Assembly (NCBI GenBank): GCA_018398765.1 | Contig: JAHBMJ010005836.1 | Coordinates: forward strand, 20,202 to 63,973 | Direction of reading: 5' to 3' | Source: Chromera velia | Taxonomy: Eukaryota > Sar > Chromeraceae | DNA length: 43,772 bases | Part shown: piece after piece, positions 1-10,000 of the stretch | Numbering within the stretch: position 1 is the first letter of the stretch | Layout: each line of letters begins with the position of its first letter | Position numbers and translations under genes: made by a program | The notes under the pieces: generated by a model | The model's database searches: none | What the model saw: only the letters and a program-made list of their open reading frames with translations | What the model was told of the DNA's origin: nothing

Positions 1-95
1 GAGGGAGTCCCACCCACCCCCACCCAGCGACGCGTAGTGCATGTGCGAAATTGAGAAGGAGGCCCCCCTTTTTCGTCATGCATGGGGTGCCTCTT
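1..95 (-). CDS. Possible 3' exon of the EGF-protein gene, cut by window edge
   Basis: On the minus strand a sequence ending in ACTTGCAG could be a splice acceptor at 95. From there one frame stays open to the window edge and begins KRHPMHDEKGGPPSQFR. This is the same strand as, and downstream of, the EGF-domain membrane protein, so it may be a further cytoplasmic-tail exon. There is no family match and the link to the upstream exon is not proven by phase. It could also be chance. Confidence 0.22.
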
Positions 96-442
96 CTGCA
101 AGTGCTCACCTGCCCCCCTGCATGGCTGTGTGATGACACTCTAATTACTTCCTGGCTGATGGATCTCGTGAGGCCCTCTCTTTTCAAAAGAGCACCTAAA
201 GAAACTGGTCGGGGAGAAGAAGACCGGGAAGGAAAGAAACATGTGGAACAGAAACACACGATGGCGGCAGATGGGAGTGCAATCAATCATGAAACATTCC
301 TTTCCTGATTGGCCACACGATCGTGTGTGAGTTTTTGTCTCAGAATGATGTATGGAGGCATGATCTGAACTTCCTTTAACTCCGGGCGATCATCGATCAT
401 TCATTCAAAACCTGATCTTCTTTTTGTTCTACAGGTACACAC
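96..442. other. No supported gene
   Basis: No exon with convincing splice sites and coding character was found on either strand. If the gene on the minus strand continues to the left edge, this is an intron of it. Confidence 0.4.
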
Positions 443-2313
443 CACGAGAGGTTGTCTTCCTCTTGCCGATCTTCCTCATCCATCCCCCCGCTCTCCTGCT
501 CCCAAGGCGTGCGTTGTCGTTCTTCGTCTTCTTCCTGCAACACAAGCAAGGAATGGCCCATCCATGTGATTGTCATGGTAAAAGAAAGAATAAAATCTGA
601 ATTCTCTTTTCACACACACACACACACATACAGAGGTGGGGGCTCCACGCTCCTCCTTTAACTGCAGAAGGAGCACGAGAGAAAATGCTCTTCTGACCAC
701 TCACAACCATTCTGCGCGCAGATGAACGTGCACGAGCGAATATGTGTTCCCCTGACATTGTGAAAATAAACGTGCCAACAATCAAGAAAGCGTGCCATGC
801 CAATCTGAACGCATTCCATGCATGCTCTGTGATCAAAAGAATCAAGCAGGCAGCCGGGACACCCGGACGGATCGATCGGTCTCAAGCCCACGTCATTCTT
901 TCCTTCTTGTCTTTCCCCCATTCACAGACACAAGAAGAGAAAGGAATTGTCAAAAGAGAACTGACCGGTAGAGAAAACCCGTTCCATGCCCCCCCGCGTC
1001 CGTCGCTCTCATCACACACAGACCCCCCCTCCTCTTCCTCCGCCATCTGGTCCATGTCATATGCTTCTGCTTCTTCTCCTTCATTCCGTTTCCCTTCGGG
1101 GGTCTGCTTCAGCTTCCCTTCGTCATCTACGCCCCCTTTGCTTAGCGGTGCCTTCTCAACCAGCACACCTGTGAAGTCCTCACCCTCCAGGCACCTGGCA
1201 GTGCCTTTTTTTCGGCAACACCCGGCCACCAGTACAACCCGAGAAACGCCCACACGGAGACTCCATAAACAAACAGAAGAAAAGCAAAAGTACAAACGCC
1301 AATGCACCAGTTCCTGTGGTCACTACAAAGTGAGACCACATCGACAACGTTGAGAGTGCTCGAAGTGTCAACCGCATACAAAGTCAACCCATCGTCAGAC
1401 GTCCCATCCACCACAACATACCACGTCTCCCCGCTAACGTCCGCCTTCTCCTCCCATCCCGACACCACCTGGACAGACACATCAGCGTCTGTCGACGTGA
1501 CATGAAATTCCGACGACCCCAGAGACCTTCTGCGACTAACAGCAGCGAAGGTTGATCGAGAATTCTCATCAAAATCTTCTTCTTCTTTCTCTTTCTCTTC
1601 CTCCGAATCTTCCTCTATCAATTGCCGTCTCCTTTTCCGTCTCGCGCTGACTTTGGAGACAGTGAACGTCTTGCTGCGTTCAATCAGTGTGTACGAATCC
1701 CCCGCATTCGGCAGATGGATGAACAACGGAGGCTTTCCTGACGAGGAGAGAATATCACTCGACGCAGGACAATTCACAGCCCTCACCACCAACTCTTCCG
1801 AAGTCTCCGGAAGGGAAACTCTCTAAAGCCACTGCAGGGGGAGTACAGCCGTATTGATCTACGAGGTAGGAGGCGAAGCCCTGAACAAACTCCCTTTTTT
1901 CAGGATCTGTCTTTGCCTCCACCTCCGCCTTCAGAGTGTTAGATAGAGCAATTCTCTGCCCGGCCACCGACCCACTATCCTCTGAGACAGAGAGGTCAGT
2001 CGAGGTGTCGATCTCCAAATCGCCTACCGTGACTCTGGAAGAAGAGCCTGAGCTGGAACTGGAATCTGCAGGCAAGTAAAGAAAGGAACTGGAATCTGCA
2101 GGCAAGTAAAGAAAGGAACTGGAATCTGCAGGCAAGTAAAGAAAGGAAGGTATTGGCATGATGGGAAGACCTCTATTCGTAATTTTGTCAGCGCCTGCGC
2201 ATGCATGGATGGTATATATCAATGAGAGAGAGCGAATGTCGAAACATGCATTGAGTCCTCCCTCCTTCCGCCCCTTCCTTCCTTTTCTTTCTGTGCCACG
2301 CAGACACACACGG

Positions 2314-2349
<36 letters not shown>

Positions 2350-4165
2350 TGACTGACTGACAGCGAGCGAAACAGACAGATGAAGAGACAAACAAGGCAA
2401 GCAGGAACAGAAGCAAAGCGGACAGACAGAAAGACGCAAAAGCGGGCAAAGAGACGCATGGAGGGACTGCAAAAACCCCTCAGGCACTCGCGACACGCTT
2501 ACGGGCCAACCACCCCCCCACATACCCCCCCTGACCGTCTGTGCACGAGACGCCGTTCCCCGAGTACCCGCTGTTGCAGCTGCAGGTGAAGCTCCCCTCC
2601 GTGTCTGTGCACGCAGCTCCGGTCGAGGCACAGTTGTGGGTAGACGTGCTGCACTCGTCGATGTCTGAATACATATGAAGATGCATACACACATACCGAT
2701 GTCTGCATACATATAAAGATGCATACACACATGCATATATCCGGGAACAGAGAGAGTAAATCTGCGTGAATACGGACACAGAAAAAGCCCGCAGGCTCGT
2801 TGGATCATGCCTGCTTCATCAGGACTGTGCCTTCATTAGCAGTCAGTAACATTGATGTGCTGCATTTTCACTCTGTTTCTCTCTGTCTGCAATCGAGCTG
2901 TGCTATCCAATCCAGGCTTCCTATACTCAGGAAAGGCGTGTGTCACAGAATGCTTTCGTCACAGCTCGTGTGTGTGTGTGTGTGTGTGCACGAAACTCTG
3001 CGGCCTAAGTCTCACGCTGACTTGTGCACGCAACGCCGTCTCCAGAGTACCCGGTGTTGCACGCGCACGTGAAGCTTCCCACAGTGTCCGTGCAGGCAGC
3101 GTTGGAGTGACAGTTGTTCGGGGCTGCGGAGAGAGAAACACACGGAAAAACAGACAGAGAAATATTCAATTTTTCAGGAAAGTGAGTGCGACTTGAGACC
3201 TGACGAAGAAAGATCAATAAGCTGCGTGTCTGTGTGTCCAATGAAACCAAAAAGAGCGTACATCGCCGAGGACAGTCCCCAAACTACCGGGAGAAATGCA
3301 GAATCAGAGACTCCACTTCTCCACCCCCTTATCAACCCGTGGGGCGGACCAGCGCAGTCCACCAACCTTCAGCAGCAGTGTGCAATTAAAGGAGAGCCAC
3401 GGCAGAAGAAAATGAGTACGCGTGCCAAAGTTGCCACTTCATCACCACCTTCCGATCCCCAGCATGCATTCATCATGAATTCAGACCGTCCGATACACTC
3501 ACTAATTCGGGTACCAGTTCAAAGGACAGAAACTCAGAATGCAAACATCCACGTTCTCGCCCGTTAATGGGATGAGGCTCTTTTTCAAAAAGACGCAGAC
3601 AGATAAGACAAATGCAATTCTACGCAAGCACCCACCTGTCGGCACAATGACTTCCAGCCACTCCACTTCACACGACGCCGCCTCCTGTGTTCTCAGAAGA
3701 ATTCCCACCCTGGGGGGTGTCGATCCGTGATTAAAGGAGCTGTAGACTGTGTTGCCGTCAGCGTAAAAGCTGTAGACTCCCGTGCCGTCCGAGTGCATCT
3801 CCACCTCTGTGAAAGCATTCGAGGACGCTGCTACGGTGTTCGAACACCCACTCGCCCCCCCTCCTTTAATTTCAACAAAACACGTGCCGTCTGTGCCCGC
3901 AGCGTCCCATTTGGTCGGACCGTGCAGGAACGGTGTGACCTCCCCGTCGTTCGTGTACACCACAAATCCGCAGTTCACTGCGGTGTACGTTCCTGTCAGT
4001 CGCATGGACGCCTTGATTCTGTACTCTCCCGTTTGTGCAGTCATGTAGGCAGCCGGGGAATCGAGACGGAAGGCCCACATGTCAACGCCCGTGTTGGCGT
4101 CCAACAAAAGTCTGTTCGAAGAAATCGAAATTTCCGTCTTCGTCGGGTCTGTCTCGTCCTTCGAC
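443..4165 (-). CDS. LamG-like/EGF-domain type I membrane protein (5' end missing)
   Basis: Probable cell-surface receptor or adhesion protein. Exons placed by splice sites and phase: 4165-3636, 3123-3022, 2664-2536, 2065-966 (with two frame breaks) and 534 to about 443. The first exon encodes about 176 residues resembling a concanavalin/LamG-like beta-sandwich (GVYSFYADGNTVY, RVGILLRTQEAASCEVEW). The next two each encode one six-cysteine EGF domain; the second starts NIDEC, the calcium-binding signature. Both EGF exons are flanked by phase-1 introns, as is usual for shuffled modules. A Ser-rich stretch, a juxtamembrane domain and one hydrophobic helix (WCIGVCTFAFLLFVYGVSVW) follow, then an acidic tail (DMDQMAEEEEGG, MDEEDRQEED). 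The frame changes at about 1814 and again at an A7 run (1206-1212), so assembly indels, frameshifting or decay are possible. No signal-peptide exon was found upstream; the 5' end lies beyond the repeats at 4.4-5.1 kb. Ligand unknown. Confidence 0.68.
2055..2144 (-). repeat. 30-bp x3 tandem repeat carrying three 3' splice acceptors
   Basis: Three identical 30-bp units (2055-2084, 2085-2114, 2115-2144). Read on the minus strand each contains TTGCCTGCAG followed by ATTCC, so exon starts at 2065, 2095 and 2125 are all possible. The last one joins in phase 1 to the preceding EGF exon. Because the unit is 30 nt, using an upstream acceptor adds 10 or 20 residues (unit DSSSFLYLPA) without changing frame. 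Confidence 0.85.
2315..2348. repeat. (CAGA)n microsatellite in intron
   Basis: Eight or so CAGA units followed by GACT/GACTGA repeats, inside the intron between the second EGF exon and the Ser-rich exon of the minus-strand gene. Confidence 0.9.
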
Positions 4166-4392
4166 CTGCAGGCAGGCAAGCAGGCAGGGTGGGTGTCAGA
4201 GGGACAGTCCTCAGAAGGGGGCAACACTAGAGAGAATCAAGAGTACAAACCAGTCACCAAGATGATTTTCATCTGTATTCGAAGTTGTCAGTTTCGTCAT
4301 TTGACACAGAAGCAGAGAAAAATTGTGCAAGACCGTTGAAAAGCCTGAAAGCAGAAGTTCCTTATATCTTCCCTCGAACCGAACGTTTCCTT

Positions 4393-4580
4393 CACATTGC
4401 CCCTCGATCCCTCAAACACGTCCAGACCTTCACATTGCCCCTCGATCCCTCAAAGACTTCCAGAACTTCACATTGCCCCTCGATCCCTCAAACACGTCCA
4501 GACCTTCACATTGCCCCTCGATCCCTCAAACACGTCCAGACCTTCACATTGCCCCTCGATCCCTCAAACACTTCCAGACC
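4393..4580. repeat. 38-bp minisatellite, five units
   Basis: Units start at 4393, 4431, 4469, 4507 and 4545, exactly 38 bp apart. The core is TTGCCCCTCGATCCCTCAAA. Units differ by a few substitutions (for example CAAACACGTCC versus CAAAGACTTCC). It lies upstream of the first exon seen for the minus-strand EGF gene and is probably intronic. Open frames through it are an effect of the repeat. Confidence 0.92.
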
Positions 4581-4841
4581 CGCCTAGCAATAGTCCATGT
4601 CCATACTCGTACATGTAGACAGAGAGAGACATGTACGAGCAAGCGCTGCACACCACCGTTGCCGATGGACAAAAACATTTATGTACACAGGCATGTGGAT
4701 AGGTGGATGGATGGACAGATGGAGATGGACCTTCCTTAATTCTCCTCTTCCTCCCTTTCTGGCTCCACTGACCAGAGAGACCCAAAAGTTGTGAAGTCAT
4801 CTCTGATGATTGTCGTCGAGCACTCGTTTGTGTCTGCATTT

Positions 4842-4950
4842 ATTCATTCATTCATTCATTCATTCATTCATTCACTCATTCAATCATTCATTCATTCATT
4901 CACTCATTCAATCATTCATTCATTCATCCATCCATCCATCCACACATACA

Positions 4951-5029
<79 letters not shown>

Positions 5030-5059
5030 ACACACACACACACAGACACACACACACAG

Positions 5060-5114
<55 letters not shown>
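4842..5114. repeat. Compound microsatellite: (ATTC)n, (ATCC)n, (CA)n, (GA)n, (CA)n
   Basis: About 100 bp of ATTC/ATTCA repeats, then ATCC repeats, a long CA tract, a GA tract and again CA tracts. The long ORFs across it encode only His/Thr, Cys/Val or Ser/Leu runs and are not genes. Confidence 0.95.
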
Positions 5115-5117
<3 letters not shown>

Positions 5118-5455
5118 GGGGAGGTATGGGGAAGAGGATCCACTTGGAACCGGGCGGTGGGCAAGAAAGGCTCCCTTTGCCTCTTTCCCGAATCTCTTCC
5201 ATCCACTGACATGCAGTCTTTCTTATTCGTTCGGCCTTTTCGGCCTCTCATCCCTCATGTATCTTTCAGAGTCAGTGTATATATACCTCATATCTCTCAC
5301 TCTCTGCACTCTTTCCTCTCCCCCTCTCTGTGCCTGACTCCCTGTCTGCTCTCCTCTTTCGTCTCTCCCTCTTTCCCTGCTTCTCTAGACCCCCTTTTGC
5401 TCTGAAATCTCTGCTGCCCTCTTGAGCTTATGTCAGCCACGGTCTATGGATGCAG
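5115..5455. other. No supported gene; pyrimidine-rich intergenic or intronic DNA
   Basis: Plus-strand pyrimidine-rich sequence. The missing 5' exon(s) of the minus-strand EGF gene could lie here or further right, but no signal-peptide-like minus-strand exon was recognised. Confidence 0.4.
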
Positions 5456-5862
5456 CTACTGAACCCACCCTGCGCACAGGTCAGGCAAATCCAGGATACG
5501 AAGAGGAAAGCGCAGAGTCCCTGCCGCATCCTCGCTGGAGAAGCAGATGAACGCCCCGGCCGTGCCTTGACTGCAGTACTTCACCGAGGCGTGGATTGTA
5601 CAGCCGCAGCGCTCACAAAAGAGGAATTCATGCGCACCTTGCCTGGTGGGTCACGACAAGAGCGAAAGGGTCACGCACGCATGCGCATTCCAGACTACCT
5701 GCGACGCTTGCCAGAGTGCACGAAGGAGAGGGAACGTCTCAAAGCGCACAGAGGGGGCTTGAATACGTCTGACGCACTGCCTCATCTGGCCTGGACGAGG
5801 AGCCTAAAAACAGACCGCTGTATATGGAAAGGAAGCATTGAAGGTGATCCAGTTGTCGGATG
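5456..5862 (+). repeat. Dispersed repeat, copy 1 (promoter-proximal module)
   Basis: Related over its length to 16115-16515. Shared blocks include CACAGGTCAGGCAAATCC, GAGTCCCTGCCGCATCC and TGACTGCAGTACTTCACC, then weaker similarity (CACTGCCTCAT..TGGCC, ATGGAAAGG) to the end. Most differences from the other copy are C/T or G/A, many at CpG; here CpG is largely kept. It contains a 137-codon open frame (5450-5863), but the second copy lacks an equivalent one, so I do not call a gene. It ends just before a GC-palindrome island and 575 bp before a gene start. Confidence 0.75.
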
Positions 5863-5863
5863 A

Positions 5864-6062
5864 TTCGCGGCCGGGTCCGCGATTTGGGAATGCATGCAGT
5901 CCAAGACAGCTATATATAGGGCCCCGCCGCCACCACGCGCGGATCGCAGGTATATACAGATCGAGCGCTATATATGTAGGCGCCGCGCCTCGGCGCCGCC
6001 ACATGCAGTTGAAATCATGTTGAAATCATGCAATTGCATGCATGAAGAATCGATGCATGCAG
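5864..6062. promoter_or_regulatory. GC-palindrome/TGCATGCA island, putative bidirectional promoter 1
   Basis: Dense GC-rich short palindromes (TCGCGG/CCGCGA arms at 5865-5882; CGGCGCCG at 5991-5998) are mixed with TATA-like blocks (GCTATATATAGGG, GCGCTATATATG). There are three perfect TGCATGCA sites at 5891, 6035 and 6054. It lies between the minus-strand EGF gene and the plus-strand gene starting at 6437. TGCATGCA is a known ApiAP2 target in apicomplexans; its role here is inferred. Confidence 0.55.
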
Positions 6063-6436
6063 TCGGAGCGACTCTATGTATATACTCAGCGGCCATATAC
6101 TGTTCTACAAGGATTGTCAAAAGTGTAAGATTGCAGTCAGATGAAAGCCCTTGCAACATCTGATTCGTCAGCACAGAAGCGAAGACAGGGGAGAAGCAAT
6201 TTCTGCATTCAGCCAGCTTGATTAAGAACCTGCGTTCCCGTTAATTCGAGACTCTCATACTCAGCACGTGAATAAAAAGACATCCGTTCGGTACTTGCCA
6301 ATTTGTAAGGTCCGCCACTGCATGAGAGCTTGACCTGAGTGAAAGCACTCAACGATTTCTTTTGTTCAGCACTCCAAGAATTCTGGACAAAACAAAGTGT
6401 TTCCGCACCCGAAGTCGACAAACACTTACATCGAGT

Positions 6437-7007
6437 ATGTCTTCACTTTCCTTCAAAGGATCAAAGCAAAAGCCGGACGGGAACGATGTTCACAGCCTGA
6501 GTTTCTTGCCGACGTCCACCCCTAAACGACAAGAAACTAGCGATATGCCCAAACCCGACACAAAGCGCGAGAAGAGCGGGAGAGACAAGGCCCCCAATCC
6601 AAATCCAGGTAGACCGCTGTCTCAAAATTTCGGTCCCCAGAAAGCTGCCAGGCTTTGTCGCTCTGGGAAATTTGTCAAAACCTGGGTACTGAGTCTTCCA
6701 GTGCTTGTCATCTACCTCCTGCTGCTTCCTGTGGGACACAGAGCAGGTCAGGCACCGTCATTACTTTGCGCCTCTAAAACGGCTGGAAGCGCGGTTCAGA
6801 GTGTCCATCTTTCCATTTGCATGCATGCTTCGGCCTCCAAAACGCTTTGCGGAGACGCACTCTTCGTTCCGTAAATGAGTACATGTCACCGTCTGTGGCT
6901 ACCGCAGTGATGCATGATGTGTTTTCCCAGTGAATCTGGTCACATGCCCTCGTGGCTACTTGCTATGCAATGTCACCGCGCGTGAGTCTGTGCCAGTAAA
7001 GAAGTAA

Positions 7008-7046
<39 letters not shown>

Positions 7047-7051
7047 TGTGA

Positions 7052-7094
<43 letters not shown>

Positions 7095-10000
7095 CGTGAA
7101 TGCAAGGAAGTCTCTCTATCACCACCTCGGGCTGATGTCTGCTGAGGAGGTCAGAATTGCCGCATTTTCCTCCGACTTCCAGGAAGTGATCGAGAAAACC
7201 AGTCACGAAGTCAGGACAGACAGAAAGTCACATGATCAGCGAGCCACACAGTCGCTTTGGCCCAAAGCGAGCAGAGCCTTTGCCAGTCACTCGGTCGTTC
7301 AGGCGATCAGACAGGAAGGCAAACTGACAGAATGAACGGAACCCTTTCAATCGAGACTTCTACGCTTGCGGATCAACTGAATCCGCTCGATCAGCTCAGC
7401 TCGTATCAAAACGCAATTAAGGGTCTGAATCTGCAGTGATCTCTAGCGAGGTCCGAATAAACGTCTAAGTGGAGTCCGATGCCCCTGCCCACACACCTGA
7501 GACGACTCTCCTTGATGCAGATATATTCTGGAGGACTCGATCCCTGTAGCGAGTGCTCTCTACTTCCTGACGTACGAGTACGTCCTCGAGATCCTCTACT
7601 CAGGCCTCAGGTGGGTGCGGAGAATTAAGTGGGGCTGCAAACATGTAGAGGACAGAGTGTTCGGTGACGCAGAGAGGGTGACGGCTCAAGCCTCCCGTGA
7701 TTTGACGTAGCTTGCGTTTGGGAATGTTTCCGCTTTTTTTCTGCACCGAGATTCGCTTACTCGGGTACCTGCCTACCGATCCGTACATCTCTTTCGCGGT
7801 TTATGTGCAGATGCGAGCAGCTTGGTGGAGACGGACAGGCTTTCCGTCTGGAGTCTCGTCCATCCATCGTCTGCGCAGGGGATGACTTCACGCGGTGGTC
7901 TATGGTGCTTCTCTCTGTGATCGGCATCTACTGCATGGGGGTACCTCTCCTGATCCTGATGCTCTTGGTGGGTGCTGGCTCGCTTGGCAGAATCAATAGC
8001 GAAACTTCATTCAGTCAAGATCCTCATCTCACTAGCCCAAAAAGAAAGTTCTTGAAACCGAGACGTTTCTTGTCTGATTTGAGAAGGCCATTGGTTGCAT
8101 GCTGCAGCAGTGACGCAAATAGTTCCCTTTTCAATCTTCACAGGGTGCAAGAAGTAGACCAAACGAAACGACAAGCAACGTCTCCTGCGAACATTCGCAC
8201 CCGCATTCCTTGCAGATCATTTGGAAGCGCAGGGCAAGGCAGGCGGTGTTGAAGGCCGATGAACTGGAGGCGAACAGACAAAGCCAATCGGAGGACAGTG
8301 AAGACGGTGCTGTGCTTTCCAGAGAAAAGCTGCGTCTGTGTACGTTTGCCTCAATCTTTTCGTCGCCTAGGATGAGAGAGGACCAGCTGAGAAGGGTCTT
8401 TGGGTTCACTCTCGCAGGGTCAGTTGAGTAAATAAGGTGAGGGTCATGCAAGCTTTGAAAGAGGAGTTGAAGCCAAGTTCAGTCTCTGTCCAAAAAAAAT
8501 TCGCTCGTTCAGACGTTCAAAAGTTTCTCTCCAATTGTGACAGACAGCTGGAGCGTGTCCTTCCCCTGTTGTTTCTTGTATTTGTTGACCTCTCTGAGTG
8601 CGATCGAGCTCATGGATGCAGATACCGTGAGGAGTGTTTCTATTGGGAGACCATCCTTCTTCTGCGCATGCTGTCCGGGAACCTCCTGCTCTCCTACTCC
8701 CTCGCTCCTGAAACAGACAGCCGACTGATCCTTCTGATTCTTCACGGAATTATCTTTCTGTACTTGCAGGTCTGTCTCTGTCGGTCTGTCTGCGTGCCTG
8801 CATGTTTGTGTGGATGTGTATTCGTCTATAATGTGCGTGCGAAAAGGTGCTTTTAGGTCGCCTGTAAAAGTGGCCTCTCCATTGTTCCTCCAGCCTGCAA
8901 AAGTACCCTCTGGAGTGCTTACGTATCTAGGTTTTTTTGTGTAGCAAGATTCAGTAAGTTGGGGATCTCGAGTTTTCCGCAGGAAGGCGACTGTTCCGTG
9001 AAAGCTCTTTTTGAAAGGTGGACCTCGTATGTGCTTCCTTGCACATTTCATCCTGCAGCTGAGCTTCAGACCCTATCAGAACCGGCAACGGGACGTCCTC
9101 AACCGAACAGAAACCATCACTTTGATGACCTCCACGTCCATGCTCTGCGCGTTTGGGGTCAGTCAATCGATGTCTGTTGAAATAAGAGCGTCCAGGGCGA
9201 TCACAGAAAATCCATGGCTATCTTGGGGTCCCAGGTCCACCCCCCCTTCGGGAGACGATTGGAAACTCTGTGCTCCGTGTTTCCTGCTTTTTTCCCATTA
9301 ATGCAAATTGAATGAAGATTTTCCTGCATGCTTTGCATCCCTCGTTCTCCATGCATGGCACTCCGTCAGCTGATTTACCTCTTCGACCCGTCGCTGAACC
9401 TCTCTCTGTTCCTCATTGGGGCCCTCTCCCTCACTTTCCTCCTCGTCGGCTTCTTCCTTCTGATTGAGCTGGTGTCAGAGGCTGCAAACTTTTTCAGGTA
9501 CGGAGAGAGAGGGTGCGAGATAGCGGGGTGGTAGGGGTGAAATTGGGCCAGAGTTGCTGCCTGAATTCTGTCCTTTCTCTGTTGCGGTGGTATCGCTGTG
9601 TCACAGAGGCACTAATCCGAGGTTGCCATGCCGCTGCCTGATTGGGCAGGCGTCACTCATTCTATTTCCCTTTTTTTGATATTTTATTTCCCACGTCTGA
9701 TTTGTTTGCAGCAAAACCCTTCGACCGGAGGACCCACCCCCTGATCAAACGCTACTGCAACGCATTCTCTTCCAGCTACGAGAGTGGGTGAAAAGGCCAG
9801 CGCATGCGCTTGCGTGCCGAGTCACCCACACAGGAAGGCGGCAGACGGTTGTGTTCTTCCTCCGGCTCTCGCCTCCAAACAAGAGAACACTTTTGGGATT
9901 TCGAAAGTGAAAGTTGGAGGTCCGCCAGAAAGCAGAGGAGGACGATTCAGGACAGGAAAGACACAAGAGTGATCGAGAGGAGAATGCTGTCGTCACAGAG

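Noticed and set aside
742-1353. 203-aa plus-strand ORF
   Set aside because: Antisense shadow of the acidic-tail exon, which has good splice sites and coding character on the minus strand.
4393-4580. CRISPR-like array
   Set aside because: The 38-bp units are contiguous with no unique spacers; a minisatellite in a eukaryotic context.
4810-5405. Long ORFs on both strands (His/Thr and Cys/Val repeats)
   Set aside because: They are translations of CA, GA and ATTC microsatellites and have no coding features.
5450-5863. 137-aa ORF in the dispersed repeat as a gene
   Set aside because: The homologous copy at 16115-16515 does not preserve a matching frame beyond the first part and has an internal insertion.
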